Below, piece by piece: positions 10,549-19,547 of a stretch of 64,000 bases of DNA (positions within the stretch are counted from its first letter, which is position 1; each line of letters begins with the position of its first letter). Source of the stretch: Massilia aquatica (GTDB taxonomy: Bacteria; Pseudomonadota; Gammaproteobacteria; Burkholderiales; Burkholderiaceae_D); the NCBI RefSeq assembly GCF_011682045.1, contig NZ_VVIW01000014.1, positions 118,405 to 182,404 of the forward strand, written 5' to 3'. The notes under the pieces were generated by a model. It searched no databases. It saw only the letters and a list, made by a program, of their open reading frames with translations, and was not told the origin of the DNA. The position numbers and the translations under genes are program-made.

Positions 10549-12477
10549 TCAAGCGGCGCGCCGGTGCGCCTGCGGCAGGGTCAGGGCGATGTTGGTGCCG
10601 ACCCCGGGGGTCGAGCTGACCGCCAGCGTCGCTTCGATGCGCTGGGCCCGCTCGCGCATGATGTGGATGCCGACGTGGCTGTCGCCGCGCCCTTCCAGCA
10701 GGGCCGGATCGAAACCGGCGCCGTTGTCTTCGATGCTGAGTAAAAAATCGTGGCTGTCTTGCAGGCGCACCGTGACGCGGCTGGCGCCGGCATGCTTGCG
10801 CACGTTCGACAGCGCTTCCTGCACGATGAACAGCAGTTGCAGTTGCTGTTCGCGCGGGAAGGGGGCGCCGTCGACATCGGCCACCAGCTCGGCAGCGATG
10901 CCGGTCTGGCGCCGGAATTTGTCGACCGTGGTTTCCAGCGCGGCGATCAGGTTGCCCTCGGCCAGGCGGCTGCGGAAGTTGTGCAGCAGTTCGCGCACGT
11001 CTTCGTAGCTTTCCTGCACGCCGGCGCGCAGGGCCGGGACGATCTCGGCCACGTCGTCCAGCTTGCCGTCGCGCACGGACTGGTCCAGCATCTGGACTTG
11101 CAGATTGAGGAAGTTGAGACCCTGGGCAATGCTGTCGTGCAAGCCCTGGGCCACCAGGTTGCGCTCTTCCGAGACCGCCATTTCGCGTTCGCGCTCGCCC
11201 AGGCGCAGGTTTTCGATGGCGGTGCCGAGCAGCTGGCCGAGCGTTTCGAGCAAGCCCTGCTCGCGCGCGTCGAGTTCGCGCGGCGCGCGGAAATGCAGGT
11301 TGAAGAACCCCAGGTGCTGCTGGTGCGCATACATGTGGAATACCGAGACGGTGGAGAAGCCTTCGCGGTGGCATTCGAGCTCGTAGCCTTTGTCGAGCTT
11401 GCGCAGATCGTGGATGACGGTGACCTTTTTCTGGACCGCTTCGCCGCACAGGCAGTCGCCGACCTTGATGCAGTGCTCGCGCTCGACCAGGCGCTTCGAC
11501 AAGCCGTGGTGGACCACCATGTGCAGGTTGTCGCGGCCGGCGTCGAGCACGCGCACCGAGCCGCCGTCGGCCTGGAAGTAGTCGCTGATGCGCTGCAAGA
11601 AGCCCTCGCACAGCGGTTCGACCGGCTGCGGACGCTGCAGGAAGGCGGCGCTGTCGTACAGCAAGGCCAGTTCGCGGTTGTTGTGTTCCAGGGCGGCGGT
11701 CTTGGTGTGCACCAGGCTCTCCAGATTGCCGTACAGCGCCTGCAGGCGGTCGGCCATCTGGTTGAAGCCTTGCGCCAGCTGGCCGAATTCGTCGCCGCTG
11801 TCGACCGCCAGGCGCACTTCGAAATCCTTGTCCTTCATGCGGTGCAAGCCGTCGTGCAGGCGCGTGACCGGTTCGATGATCAGGCTGAACATGAGGTAGA
11901 TCAGGCTGACGGTGCCGACCAGGGCCAGGGCCAGCAGGGCCAGCTGCGAGGCGCGCAGCCAGAAGGTGCGGGTTTCGCTGTCGCGCTCGATCAGCTGGAC
12001 CAGCGCGTTGACGCGCTCGACAAAGCGGTCGGTGTGCGCCAGGTAATTGCGCAACGCGTCCGCGCCCTGCCCGCCGGCCAGCAGTTTGGCGGCCGGACGC
12101 AGTTCGCGCCGCCATTCGGACTCGATGTGATCGAACTCGCCGAGGATGGCGCGGGTCGGTGGCAGGAACAGCGGGCGCTGCGGGTCGCCCTGGTGCAATT
12201 GCGCCAGGGTGGCGTCGATCTGCGTCATCTGGCGGCCGGCCGCAGCCTGGCGGATGGCCGGGACCGCATCGGGCTGGGCCAGCAGGATCGCCAGCCGGTA
12301 GCTGCTCATGCGCAGGCTGCCGGTATCGTTGATGGCGGCGGCGCTGCCTTCGAGTTGCCAGGACAGGTACAGGGTCACGCCGATGGCGCACAGGGCCAGC
12401 GCGAGAAAGCCGAGCAATGCACCGACGATCTTGGCGGAGAGCTTTTGGCGCGAGGGAATCAGGGTGTTGAGGGGCAT
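10549..12477 (-). CDS. narX: NarX-type nitrate/nitrite sensor histidine kinase
   Basis: 642 residues; start at 12477 chosen for the AAGGAGA nine bases upstream. First transmembrane helix at ~17-40, then a periplasmic helical domain beginning with the P-box equivalent NDTGSLRMSSYRLA (residues 50-63) that binds nitrate in E. coli NarX. A second membrane helix near 210 is followed by HAMP (EPVTRLHDGLHRMKDKDFEV), a GAF-like region with C-x-C residues (GDCLCGEAV), HisKA_3 with LHDSIAQGL (His447), and an HATPase (DNGAGFDP). Inner membrane. Encoded between moaA and narL; the three genes are likely cotranscribed. Confidence 0.94.
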   Translation of the reverse strand: MPLNTLIPSRQKLSAKIVGALLGFLALALCAIGVTLYLSWQLEGSAAAINDTGSLRMSSYRLAILLAQPDAVPAIRQAAAGRQMTQIDATLAQLHQGDPQRPLFLPPTRAILGEFDHIESEWRRELRPAAKLLAGGQGADALRNYLAHTDRFVERVNALVQLIERDSETRTFWLRASQLALLALALVGTVSLIYLMFSLIIEPVTRLHDGLHRMKDKDFEVRLAVDSGDEFGQLAQGFNQMADRLQALYGNLESLVHTKTAALEHNNRELALLYDSAAFLQRPQPVEPLCEGFLQRISDYFQADGGSVRVLDAGRDNLHMVVHHGLSKRLVEREHCIKVGDCLCGEAVQKKVTVIHDLRKLDKGYELECHREGFSTVSVFHMYAHQQHLGFFNLHFRAPRELDAREQGLLETLGQLLGTAIENLRLGEREREMAVSEERNLVAQGLHDSIAQGLNFLNLQVQMLDQSVRDGKLDDVAEIVPALRAGVQESYEDVRELLHNFRSRLAEGNLIAALETTVDKFRRQTGIAAELVADVDGAPFPREQQLQLLFIVQEALSNVRKHAGASRVTVRLQDSHDFLLSIEDNGAGFDPALLEGRGDSHVGIHIMRERAQRIEATLAVSSTPGVGTNIALTLPQAHRRAA

Positions 12478-12550
12478 GCGGTCTCCTTGCTGTCGCCATG
12501 ATACGCTGCCGCGTTGCTGATCGTAACCGCCGTCACCGCCGCGTTGCCGC

Positions 12551-13525
12551 TCATCCGCCGGTTTGCGACATGAAGCGGATGATCTTGCCCGGCTGCTCGC
12601 GGAATTCGTGCTTTTCGGGTTTGAGTTCGATGGCGGCGCGGATCGCCTGTTCCAGCTCGGCATCGCTGGCGCCGCCGCGCAGCAAGGGGCGCAACTCGAC
12701 CTTGTCTTCCTGGCCGAGGCACAGGTACAGGGTGCCGTCGACCGCCAGGCGCACCCGGTTGCAGTCGGCGCAGAAATGCTGCGACATCGGGGTGATAAAG
12801 CCGACGCTGGTGCGTCCGTCCGGGGTGGCCAGGTAGCGCGCCGGCCCGCCGCCGAGCGTGGCCGGCTGGTGGATCAGGCCGAAATGGCGGCGCAGGTGGC
12901 GTTCGACCGGCCCCAGGTCGAGCCAGGTGGCGTCGCGCCCGGTGGCGCCCATGGGCATCGCTTCGATCAGGCGCAGCACGAACTGGTGCTCGATGCAAAA
13001 GGCGACCATGGCGTCGATCTGGTGCTCGTTGACGCCGCGCAGGGCCACCATGTTGATCTTGATCGGATCGAAGCCGGCCGCCTTGCCGGCCATGATGCCG
13101 TCGAGGATCATGCCGAGGCTGTCGCGCCCGGTGATCTGCTGCATGCAGGCGCGGTCGAGCGAATCGAGACTGACGTTGATGCGCGAAACGCCGGCCGCGC
13201 GCAGGTCGGCTGCGTGGTGCGCCAGGCGGGTGGCGTTGGTCGAGAGCGACAGGTCGTCGATGCCGGGCAGGCTGGAGAGGCGCCCGGCCAGCTCCGACAA
13301 ATTGCGGCGCAGCAGCGGCTCGCCGCCGGTCAGGCGCAGGCGGCGCGTGCCGAGGCGGCCGAAGGCGGCGACCAGGCGTTCGATTTCGTCGAAGCTGAGC
13401 CAGTGCTGCGGTTCCTCGAAGCCCTTGAAGCCTTTGGGGATGCAATAGCTGCAGCGCAAGTCGCAACGGTCCGTCACCGACAGGCGCAGGTATTCGATGG
13501 ATCGCCCATACCGGTCGCGCAACAT
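12551..13525 (-). CDS. moaA: GTP 3',8-cyclase MoaA (molybdenum cofactor biosynthesis)
   Basis: 324 residues beginning MLRDRYGRSIEYLRLS, chosen because AGGAG lies eight bases upstream; the frame continues to 13615. The radical SAM cluster motif is TDRCDLRCSYC (CxxxCxxC) and the C-terminal second cluster is HFCADCNRVRL with a later Cys (YLCLG). It makes the first committed intermediate of molybdopterin, needed by NarG. It is placed upstream of narX by 73 bases. Having a dedicated moaA inside the nar regulatory operon is common in nitrate-respiring Burkholderiales; other moa genes are not in the window. Confidence 0.96.
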   Translation of the reverse strand: MLRDRYGRSIEYLRLSVTDRCDLRCSYCIPKGFKGFEEPQHWLSFDEIERLVAAFGRLGTRRLRLTGGEPLLRRNLSELAGRLSSLPGIDDLSLSTNATRLAHHAADLRAAGVSRINVSLDSLDRACMQQITGRDSLGMILDGIMAGKAAGFDPIKINMVALRGVNEHQIDAMVAFCIEHQFVLRLIEAMPMGATGRDATWLDLGPVERHLRRHFGLIHQPATLGGGPARYLATPDGRTSVGFITPMSQHFCADCNRVRLAVDGTLYLCLGQEDKVELRPLLRGGASDAELEQAIRAAIELKPEKHEFREQPGKIIRFMSQTGG

Positions 13526-13596
13526 GGCCCTGCTCCTGAAGATTGATGACAGGCCGATTGTAGCGGGCCGGGCGCGGTTTGAATGTGCCCACGACG

Positions 13597-13625
13597 GGCT
13601 AGCGGGACTAGTCATAAAGGACTAG
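13597..13625. promoter_or_regulatory. Repeated GGACTAG motif upstream of moaA
   Basis: Two direct copies of GGACTAG (13605-13611 and 13619-13625), 14 bases apart, the first part of the perfect palindrome GACTAGTC (13606-13613). A related GGCTAG lies at 13597-13602. The cluster is 70-100 bases upstream of the moaA start. Similar CTAGTC elements occur near narG (47093-47111) and narK (62224-62312), suggesting a shared regulator such as NarL. The assignment to NarL is inference. Confidence 0.4.
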
Positions 13626-13662
13626 AGGGGGCGGCTTGCCGCGCCCGCTTGATGGCGGCCGA

Positions 13663-14355
13663 TTACCCGGGCCCGCCGTCCCGGTGCATGGCCTGCCAGG
13701 CGATGCGGGCGGTGGACAGCCCCAGGCCAAGATGCAGCACGATAATCCACAGCAGGCTCCCGGACAGATAAAAAGCGCTTCCCAGCACCAGCGCAAGGGA
13801 AAAGTTGCCGGGAATGTCGCGCGGCTTGTCGTAGCCGTACGTCATTGCATCGGCCAGCGACGCCAGCAGGATCGCCGCGACCGCGCCGGTCATGGGCGCC
13901 AGCGTGTTGATCAGAAAACCCCGATACAGCAGGTCGCTGCCGAGTCCGATCACGATCACAAACAGGACGAACACACGCGCCTCGGCACCTGTGCGCGGCA
14001 TCAACTGGTTACTGGCGATTTTGTCGAAGGCCTGCGCGCCCCCGGCGTCGGCGCCGAGCATGCGCATGGCGCCATGCATGACCAGGTGCCAGAGCGCGAC
14101 GATGACGATGGCGGCCGCGAGCTGGTAGCGCTGGGTGGACGGCAGGTCGAAGCGCAGGCCGAGCATCTCGATGCCCTGCCCCCGCTGCCACGCATGGGCC
14201 AGCAGGAGCAGCAACAACATTGCCATGGTCCCGATCATCGACCAGTAGCGCGTGATGCGGCCCGGCGGCGCCGCCCTCTGTCGCAGTGCGCTCCACAAGT
14301 GATATGCGGGAACAACCAGGAACAGGCACAGACCGAAGAGCCAATCGAGTCGCAT
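13663..14355 (-). CDS. CPBP/Abi-like membrane protein with degenerate active site
   Basis: 230 residues, start fixed by GGAG eight bases before 14355. About seven hydrophobic segments. The region GLGSDLLYRGFLINTL aligns with motif 1 of CPBP glutamic-type intramembrane proteases (EExxxR), but the two glutamates are Ser-Asp here. Motif 3 resembles IIVLHLGLGLS with one His. CPBP proteins process prenylated proteins or act as bacteriocin self-immunity factors; loss of the Glu pair predicts no protease activity. Assignment is moderate and rests on the YRGF context and topology. It is followed by the moaA operon on the same strand but with a 137-base gap. Confidence 0.55.
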   Translation of the reverse strand: MRLDWLFGLCLFLVVPAYHLWSALRQRAAPPGRITRYWSMIGTMAMLLLLLLAHAWQRGQGIEMLGLRFDLPSTQRYQLAAAIVIVALWHLVMHGAMRMLGADAGGAQAFDKIASNQLMPRTGAEARVFVLFVIVIGLGSDLLYRGFLINTLAPMTGAVAAILLASLADAMTYGYDKPRDIPGNFSLALVLGSAFYLSGSLLWIIVLHLGLGLSTARIAWQAMHRDGGPG

Positions 14356-14521
14356 GGGGTTTTCTCCGAAGAAGGTGAACGGGATTCTACATTGCAAAAG
14401 CGGCAACGGGGTCGCCGCTAGGTTAGGTATGCCACATACGTTAGGGCGCTTGTTCCGTACCATCGGGTCTGGCTGCTCCGCACTGCGGGCACGGACAAAT
14501 GACACCACCACGGAGAACGAC

Positions 14522-15046
14522 ATGGACTCGATTAACAAGAACCAGCCGGAAGATAACTACAAGGACCTGGGCGGCAAGGAAGCGCTCGATAAACTGAAAG
14601 ACCTGGTCGACAGCGCCGAAACCTGTTTCTTCTGCACTCAGCACGAAGGCAGCGCCAGGCCGATGAGCGTGCGCCAGGTGGATGAACAAGGCAACCTGTG
14701 GTTTCTGAGCGCCGACGACAGCCACAAGAATCAGGAAATCGTGGCCAATCCGGCGGTCAAACTGTATTTCCAGGGTTCGACCAATTCCGAATTTCTGGTA
14801 CTCGATGGCATGGCCACCATCACGCGCGACAAAGCCAAGATCAAGGAACTGTGGAACTTCATCCTGAAAACCTGGTTCACCGAAGGCGAGGACGATCCGC
14901 GCATTACCGCGATCAAGATCACGCCAGGTCAGGGCTACTACTGGGATAACAAGCACGGTAAAGCCGTGGCCGGCGTGAAAATGCTGGTCGGCGCGGTGAT
15001 CGGCAAAACGCTGGATGATTCGATCGAAGGCAAAATCGCGATGTAA
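14522..15046 (+). CDS. General stress protein 26-like, pyridoxamine 5'-phosphate oxidase fold
   Basis: 174 residues with GGAGAAC upstream of the ATG. The split-barrel flavin-binding fold shows CFFCTQHEGSARPMSVRQVD, LWFLSADDSHKNQEI, VKLYFQGSTNSEFLVLDG and a C-terminal YYWDNKHGKAVAG. This matches the GSP26/pyridoxamine oxidase-like group often induced by general or salt stress; substrate is unknown and FMN/FAD binding is inferred from the family. Monocistronic, divergent from the CPBP-like gene. Confidence 0.88.
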   Translation: MDSINKNQPEDNYKDLGGKEALDKLKDLVDSAETCFFCTQHEGSARPMSVRQVDEQGNLWFLSADDSHKNQEIVANPAVKLYFQGSTNSEFLVLDGMATITRDKAKIKELWNFILKTWFTEGEDDPRITAIKITPGQGYYWDNKHGKAVAGVKMLVGAVIGKTLDDSIEGKIAM

Positions 15047-15087
15047 GGCAGTGTGGCAGCGCTATCGGCCCGGCGGTGCGGGCGATT

Positions 15088-15558
15088 TCAACGCCGGGCG
15101 GCGCGTTTCGGCTCCATCTGCCCGCATTCGCGCTCATAGTTTTTTCGTGACATAGTCAGGTGAAAGGTCAGCGAGTTCCAATCTTCGCTGATCGCCGGTT
15201 CAGTGATCAGCGTTTGTAGCGGCATGACTCTGCCACACACCCGGACCGCGTAACTGGGAATCCATTGACCGATAAACGCCACGTTTGGACGCCCGGTGGC
15301 ATAGCCGTTCATCGCGGTTGCACCGGGCGCCAACGGTTTACACCGGGTGCCATCGGCATCGCAGACACTCAACATTTCCCCAGTCGCGTTGTCCAGGTGG
15401 ACGTACACATCGGACGACGGCTGCAGGGCGAACGCAGACGTCATTGTGACAAAGCCGGCAATAACCGCGACCGCATACGCCGCGAGTGTGGCCGGATAGT
15501 TGCGCTCGGCCGCTGCGGGCAGCGCCTTGCCACACTGTCTTTCATCTTCAACCCGCAT
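15088..15558 (-). CDS. Hypothetical exported or membrane-anchored protein
   Basis: 156 residues starting MRVEDERQCGKALP, with GGGGAAG just upstream; upstream extension of the frame is Arg/Cys-rich and probably untranslated. One hydrophobic segment (about residues 22-45, LAAYAVAVIAGFVTMTSAFA) looks like a signal sequence or N-terminal anchor. The rest contains DVYVHLDNATGEMLSVC and a pattern of four or five cysteines that could form disulfides in the periplasm. No family recognised. Confidence 0.55.
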   Translation of the reverse strand: MRVEDERQCGKALPAAAERNYPATLAAYAVAVIAGFVTMTSAFALQPSSDVYVHLDNATGEMLSVCDADGTRCKPLAPGATAMNGYATGRPNVAFIGQWIPSYAVRVCGRVMPLQTLITEPAISEDWNSLTFHLTMSRKNYERECGQMEPKRAARR

Positions 15559-15727
15559 CCGCTTCCCCTGATAAGGATTTGTTGATAAGAATTGCCCAGG
15601 CATTAAGCCCATTTGCAGTGCAAGGGTTTTCCGGGCTGCCCGGCAGCAGGCGCTTTGCTGCGCGGAGGCGTTCTGCATGCCACGTTTTCGGCACATTTTG
15701 CATCTTCCCCGCGCCGGCATCGCGCGA

Positions 15728-16300
15728 CTACATTTCATGGATCAGTTCGACAAAACTTTCGGACGGCATCACCCACACCCGCACATTGGGAGGGTCACAA
15801 ACCGCTACCGCTGGATCGATTGACGCTCGAATGTCGAATATGGCTTCCATGCGATTTCCCTCTTTGCGACCGATTCTCCCAGAAGGCAAATATCCAATAC
15901 CACGAGAACGCAAAAATTGCTCTGCCAGCAGCAAGCACTGTGATTCAGTCATATCCATCCTCATTTGCCAAGCCAGATCGGCCGCGTCGTCAATCAACTC
16001 GCTGGCCGGCCCACCAGATCCTGTGCAAACAACTGACCAGCATCCGTCAAAGCCCAGGTTCAGTATCTTCTCTCTTAACTGCAAGAGCAAAACTGGCTCG
16101 GGTGCCTCAGCGACGAGCTTACTCAAAAATACGGTCCAGAACGATGATTCGATGCGCTCCTGACTGTGCTCTTGCCCAACTCGGTCATGAAACTTGGTCG
16201 TCCAGACCGACACCTCAGCCGTATATTTTTCTTCGGCAACCATCATTGCATCCGTCAACGCGACAGTCGGTTGAAAAACATAGAACAGGTTTGTAACCAT
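15728..16300 (-). CDS. Hypothetical protein, possible immunity-type gene
   Basis: 190 residues with AGGAAAG before the ATG. Soluble, mixed alpha/beta (MVTNLFYVFQPTVALTDAMM; later VRVWVMPSESFVELIHEM). It is the first gene of an AT-rich minus-strand mosaic full of orphan effector and immunity fragments, so a T6SS or contact-toxin immunity role is plausible, though no motif proves it. Confidence 0.6.
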   Translation of the reverse strand: MVTNLFYVFQPTVALTDAMMVAEEKYTAEVSVWTTKFHDRVGQEHSQERIESSFWTVFLSKLVAEAPEPVLLLQLREKILNLGFDGCWSVVCTGSGGPASELIDDAADLAWQMRMDMTESQCLLLAEQFLRSRGIGYLPSGRIGRKEGNRMEAIFDIRASIDPAVAVCDPPNVRVWVMPSESFVELIHEM

Positions 16301-16730
16301 ATTAAACTTTCCTATTAATCAAATCGACCCGATGTTCACCATAATGAAACTAAATAAACGATTTTTTAAGAAAGATCCGACGGATTTTCATTATGAACTG
16401 CGTGGCCAGGTGCAAAGACATTCTATATTTTGTTGCCGACTAAGAAATCGCAAGAATTTATGCGCACTTACTTAGATTAACAGCGGCGCAACTGATCATC
16501 ATCTGCATCCAGAAGATCCTCGTCCACACGCGCGTACGCATACGTCATTAGATTTGACCCTCATTGTTTCGCAAATGCGAATACGTTCAGCGAACAGGCG
16601 TGAGGCAATGATTTACCCATTCCAGTGACGAGGCTCTCCGCGAAATGAGCGGGATATCAACATGCACAAACACACGTCACCTCAACAAGGCCAGTCGGCC
16701 TCAGTCCGTTGGGCTTGAGCATGGTTCATC
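16301..16730. other. 430-base AT-rich region without a gene
   Basis: No frame longer than a few dozen codons with a plausible start. Composition is clearly AT-richer than the surrounding core genome. It contains stretches such as TTTTTTAAG and many ATTTT runs and resembles a spacer or decayed end in a mobile region. No inverted repeats with terminator T-tracts stood out. Confidence 0.5.
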
Positions 16731-17102
16731 TTAGTGACGAATTTTGATATACGCAATCAGTAATCCTAAGCTCAGCACAGAACTCAGGAAATACAAAATG
16801 AATTTCCCTCTGGCCAACATCCATACCTCGCGCCGATCATCGGGTCTATGAAAATACTCCAGGACATCGCCTGACCAAAAATCGCGCCAATCCTTTTGCT
16901 CCTGCAGGAATATGAAATTATAATATACCAGGCCAGGCATGGATTGAAAAAATATCGAGATGGCCGAGGCGAAAATACCGATATCAAAGGCCGAAACTTC
17001 GGCAGACACATCCCACGCCGGAAGGAATCGGATGGACCACACGAAACCGAGCAGGAAGATCGCCATCGCAATACCCGCCATTCGAACTAACGTTGATTTC
17101 AT
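16731..17102 (-). CDS. Small membrane protein
   Basis: 123 residues starting MKSTLVRMAGIAMAIF; GGAAAG lies 3-8 bases before this ATG and is preferred to an upstream start at 17147. Hydrophobic segments near residues 5-25, 38-60 and 98-118 suggest three membrane helices, with a charged loop (EQKDWRDFWSGDVLEYF, HRPDDRREVW). Family unknown. In this neighbourhood small multi-pass proteins are often immunity factors against membrane-active effectors; that is only inference. Confidence 0.55.
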   Translation of the reverse strand: MKSTLVRMAGIAMAIFLLGFVWSIRFLPAWDVSAEVSAFDIGIFASAISIFFQSMPGLVYYNFIFLQEQKDWRDFWSGDVLEYFHRPDDRREVWMLARGKFILYFLSSVLSLGLLIAYIKIRH

Positions 17103-17217
17103 AGTCTTTCCGTAGCAAATACCTGGTTCTGCATTTCCATTTACCATGCCATTTCCTGCGATCGGAAAGAATCGTCACATACCAGAATCAGAGATAAAAC
17201 AACTTGAATGGCGATAC

Positions 17218-17790
17218 CTATTCTTCTACCGGCAGCAGGTTATATTTTTTACATAAATTATCGAGGATGGCGGTTTGCGAATCCGTCACTTTAGTTGATC
17301 CAACCTTACGAATTCTGGACGACTCCACCTTATACCTTGTGAGTGTCAGTTTTCCACGATCCTCGTCGACGGATTCCAACAAACCGTTCTTGCCTGGACG
17401 TTGAAATATGCAGGCGGAATTAGTGCCAATTGATCCGATTTCCCTGACTTCATTAGTATTAAGAGAGAAATACATCAACGTACGCTGGTGGCCGCCCTGG
17501 ATGAATTGTATGCCGACGAGCGTCGGTGGTATTTGGAATTTTCCAGCCGGCACGACAGAAGCCGCAGCCCCGTCCAGGACGCCTATTTTAATAAGAAACT
17601 TATCCCGATATACAGCATAGACGAAATTTGTGACCGATTTGTCATTTGCGTCATACAAACCAAACTCGAACTCATCCCCCCCGATCGCCACTCTCTTTCT
17701 CTCGATAAGCGGGAACGCCAAGTCGCTCCCGGCCGACGCAGGAGTCGCGGCAAGCAAGGAAGCCGCCAAGGCAATCATTTTAAGCACCAT
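17218..17790 (-). CDS. Hypothetical secreted/periplasmic protein
   Basis: 190 residues with a clear Sec signal (MVLKMIALAASLLAATPASAG, cleavage near residue 20) and GAGG upstream of the ATG. Mature part is beta-rich (DEFEFGLYDANDKSVTNF; KFLIKIGVLDG) with two cysteines. A periplasmic immunity protein would look like this, since T6SS effectors often act there. No family recognised and no effector is directly upstream. Confidence 0.6.
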   Translation of the reverse strand: MVLKMIALAASLLAATPASAGSDLAFPLIERKRVAIGGDEFEFGLYDANDKSVTNFVYAVYRDKFLIKIGVLDGAAASVVPAGKFQIPPTLVGIQFIQGGHQRTLMYFSLNTNEVREIGSIGTNSACIFQRPGKNGLLESVDEDRGKLTLTRYKVESSRIRKVGSTKVTDSQTAILDNLCKKYNLLPVEE

Positions 17791-17832
17791 TACCTCTTTT
17801 CAAAGACGTTATCCGATTCGGGGACGTACTGT

Positions 17833-18069
17833 TCAACAGTGAGTGCGCGCCCAATGTGGTGGCAGGATGCTTTCCCAAGCAACGTCCGAGTTGCGCAAAA
17901 ATCGATAGGCAGCGCAGGTCTCGCTCCAGGTGTCGCATGCTTCCGACATGCTGGCCGTCGGTTTGGCTGCAAGTCGTTCCATCAATTTTTTCGCTCTCTT
18001 GTCAAGACGCACATCGCCAAGGTCGAGTGCCGCAAATTCCTGCTTTGTCCACTGCTGTGCTACTTTCAT
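17833..18069 (-). mobile_element. IS4/Tn5-like transposase N-terminal remnant
   Basis: 78 residues matching the N-terminal DNA-binding domain of IS4-family (Tn5-type) transposases: WTKQEFAALDLGDVRLDKRA, then ASMSEACDTW and AAYRFLRN. A complete transposase is ~450 residues with a DDE core; here the frame ends shortly after ILPPHW, so only the first fifth survives. An in-frame ATG at 18084 is also possible. No inverted terminal repeats are obvious. It marks past IS activity inside the accessory region. Confidence 0.75.
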
Positions 18070-18297
18070 CACGCGTCCGCTCAAAAGACGAGACTCAACG
18101 CGATTTTCCCGACGTTTACAAGCCGTGCTGGCAAGGCATTGAAAGTAAACAGTTTCTTCCGACGTTTGCGCAGTTGTGTATAACGATATGCCCGAAGTCC
18201 ATCGCTGCCTGCCCGGCCAGCGGGTGCCCGGTGATCGACCTATTCATTTTACCAGCCATCTGAGACTTTCATCGGACCTGCCCCCGCGCCGGCGCTC

Positions 18298-18699
18298 TTA
18301 CCTTCCAATATCGAAAGTCTCAGAAAGCGTCGGAGATTTTCCTACTGTCATCTGGTAACCGCTGGCGGTGAACGTAAAAGTCGCGTTGTCGCATTCGATT
18401 TCAAAATCCCACATCTCGACCTCGCCGTTTGGTGATTTTTCAGGACATGAGCGGCGAATTTCACTAATAAAAATCAACATATCCATTGCAAAATCCGCAT
18501 CGATCTTAAGGCTGTGAACATTAGCAAACTGCAGATGACATGGCGCCACCAGGAACCCAGCTTCTGATGACTCAAATATGTAGTCGATATCAAAGCCTAG
18601 CTGCCATTCCTCATCCGGAAACGACATGGAATAGAGACGGCTATTGTTCCATCCCATGTTTGAAAAATCCTGATTGGTAAAATTGCTGTTCAATTCCAT
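18298..18699 (-). CDS. Hypothetical protein, immunity-like
   Basis: 133 residues, acidic, soluble (MELNSNFTNQDFSNMGWNN; FDIDYIFESSEAG; EVEMWDFEIECDNATFTF). The acidic, single-domain, orphan character and AT-rich coding fit polymorphic-toxin immunity proteins. It is 11 bases downstream of the next gene (18711-18953) on the same strand. No catalytic motif. Confidence 0.6.
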   Translation of the reverse strand: MELNSNFTNQDFSNMGWNNSRLYSMSFPDEEWQLGFDIDYIFESSEAGFLVAPCHLQFANVHSLKIDADFAMDMLIFISEIRRSCPEKSPNGEVEMWDFEIECDNATFTFTASGYQMTVGKSPTLSETFDIGR

Positions 18700-18710
18700 T
18701 TCAACGCCTG

Positions 18711-18953
18711 TTAAAACCGTTCCAGATGCCTGATTATAAAGTCGAGGTTTTCCTGCGCAATCGGATCAACTGCCGTTCGATCCTTGTTCCGGAAAATTTG
18801 CCATCGGGGACGTGTGCGGGTAACTGTACTTAGTATGTGGTGTGTCAACATTCTTATGAGCTGGCCTCCTGAGATCATCATGAGTTCTCCACCTTCCATT
18901 TCAATCGCGACTGGGTTCTTATCCTTGTTTAGCTCACGCTTAATGCGTTTCAC
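18711..18953 (-). CDS. Small hypothetical protein with GTG start
   Basis: 80 residues beginning at a GTG (MKRIKRELNKDKNPVAIEME). Rich in charged residues, predicted soluble, ending DFIIRHLERF. It starts 15 bases after the end of the gene at 18969-19547 and is probably cotranscribed. No recognised family; the truncated look could mean it is the tail of a larger toxin or an immunity protein. Confidence 0.5.
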   Translation of the reverse strand: MKRIKRELNKDKNPVAIEMEGGELMMISGGQLIRMLTHHILSTVTRTRPRWQIFRNKDRTAVDPIAQENLDFIIRHLERF

Positions 18954-18968
18954 TTGCTCGGCCAGCTG

Positions 18969-19547
18969 TCAAGATCCTCTTCGCTCAGGGATAAACACGT
19001 AGTTGTCCGAGTCCAATCTGGAAAATCCGACAACTTGCCGCCTGAGGCCGACGGGATTGGTAATCAAACCAACCCCACCTCCAGGAGTAAATATTATCCG
19101 TGTCGTGAGTTTCTTCCCTGCCATTATCACTGGCGCGGCTAGCCGTCTTTTGCGCTCAACCACTTCACCTGTATTTGAATTTTGAAGATGGAAAGTTTTC
19201 GGCACAATAATATATTGAATATCCTGTTGCGTAAGAATTTTCTCGGTCTCGCCAACGTTTCGGAAGAGTAAGGGATCAATTTCACTCACATCGAAGTGCC
19301 ATCCAACTTGATCCAAGTTTTCAAAGCAACAGGAAATTCCATCTAAGATGTTTCCCTCGTAAAATGTGGTCCAGACACCATGACTCCAAATATCTGCATT
19401 CATGCAATCTTGAATTTCTGCAGAGTCGGATGTACTAGCCCAGCCCATAGGATCTCCCCACTTTTTTCGAATCGTATCTTTTTGATCTCCAGGAACTATT
19501 CCCGCCAATTCGCCAGTATTAATCCATCCAAATATGTCAATTTTCAT
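18969..19547 (-). CDS. Hypothetical protein in effector/immunity mosaic
   Basis: 192 residues, AT-rich codons (MKIDIFGWINTGELAGIVPGD; VWTTFYEGNILDGISCCFEN). The N-terminal ~100 residues resemble small immunity-like proteins with a KIxIFG-x-I-x-TGE start; the C-terminal part is basic (VERKRRLAAPVIMAGKKL). Function unknown. It belongs to the run of orphan genes downstream of the first broken vgrG copy. Confidence 0.55.
   Translation of the reverse strand: MKIDIFGWINTGELAGIVPGDQKDTIRKKWGDPMGWASTSDSAEIQDCMNADIWSHGVWTTFYEGNILDGISCCFENLDQVGWHFDVSEIDPLLFRNVGETEKILTQQDIQYIIVPKTFHLQNSNTGEVVERKRRLAAPVIMAGKKLTTRIIFTPGGGVGLITNPVGLRRQVVGFSRLDSDNYVFIPERRGS

Noticed and set aside
10750..12501. 583-codon frame antisense to narX
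   Set aside because: No domain, low-complexity Val/Gln/His text; narX has all expected motifs.
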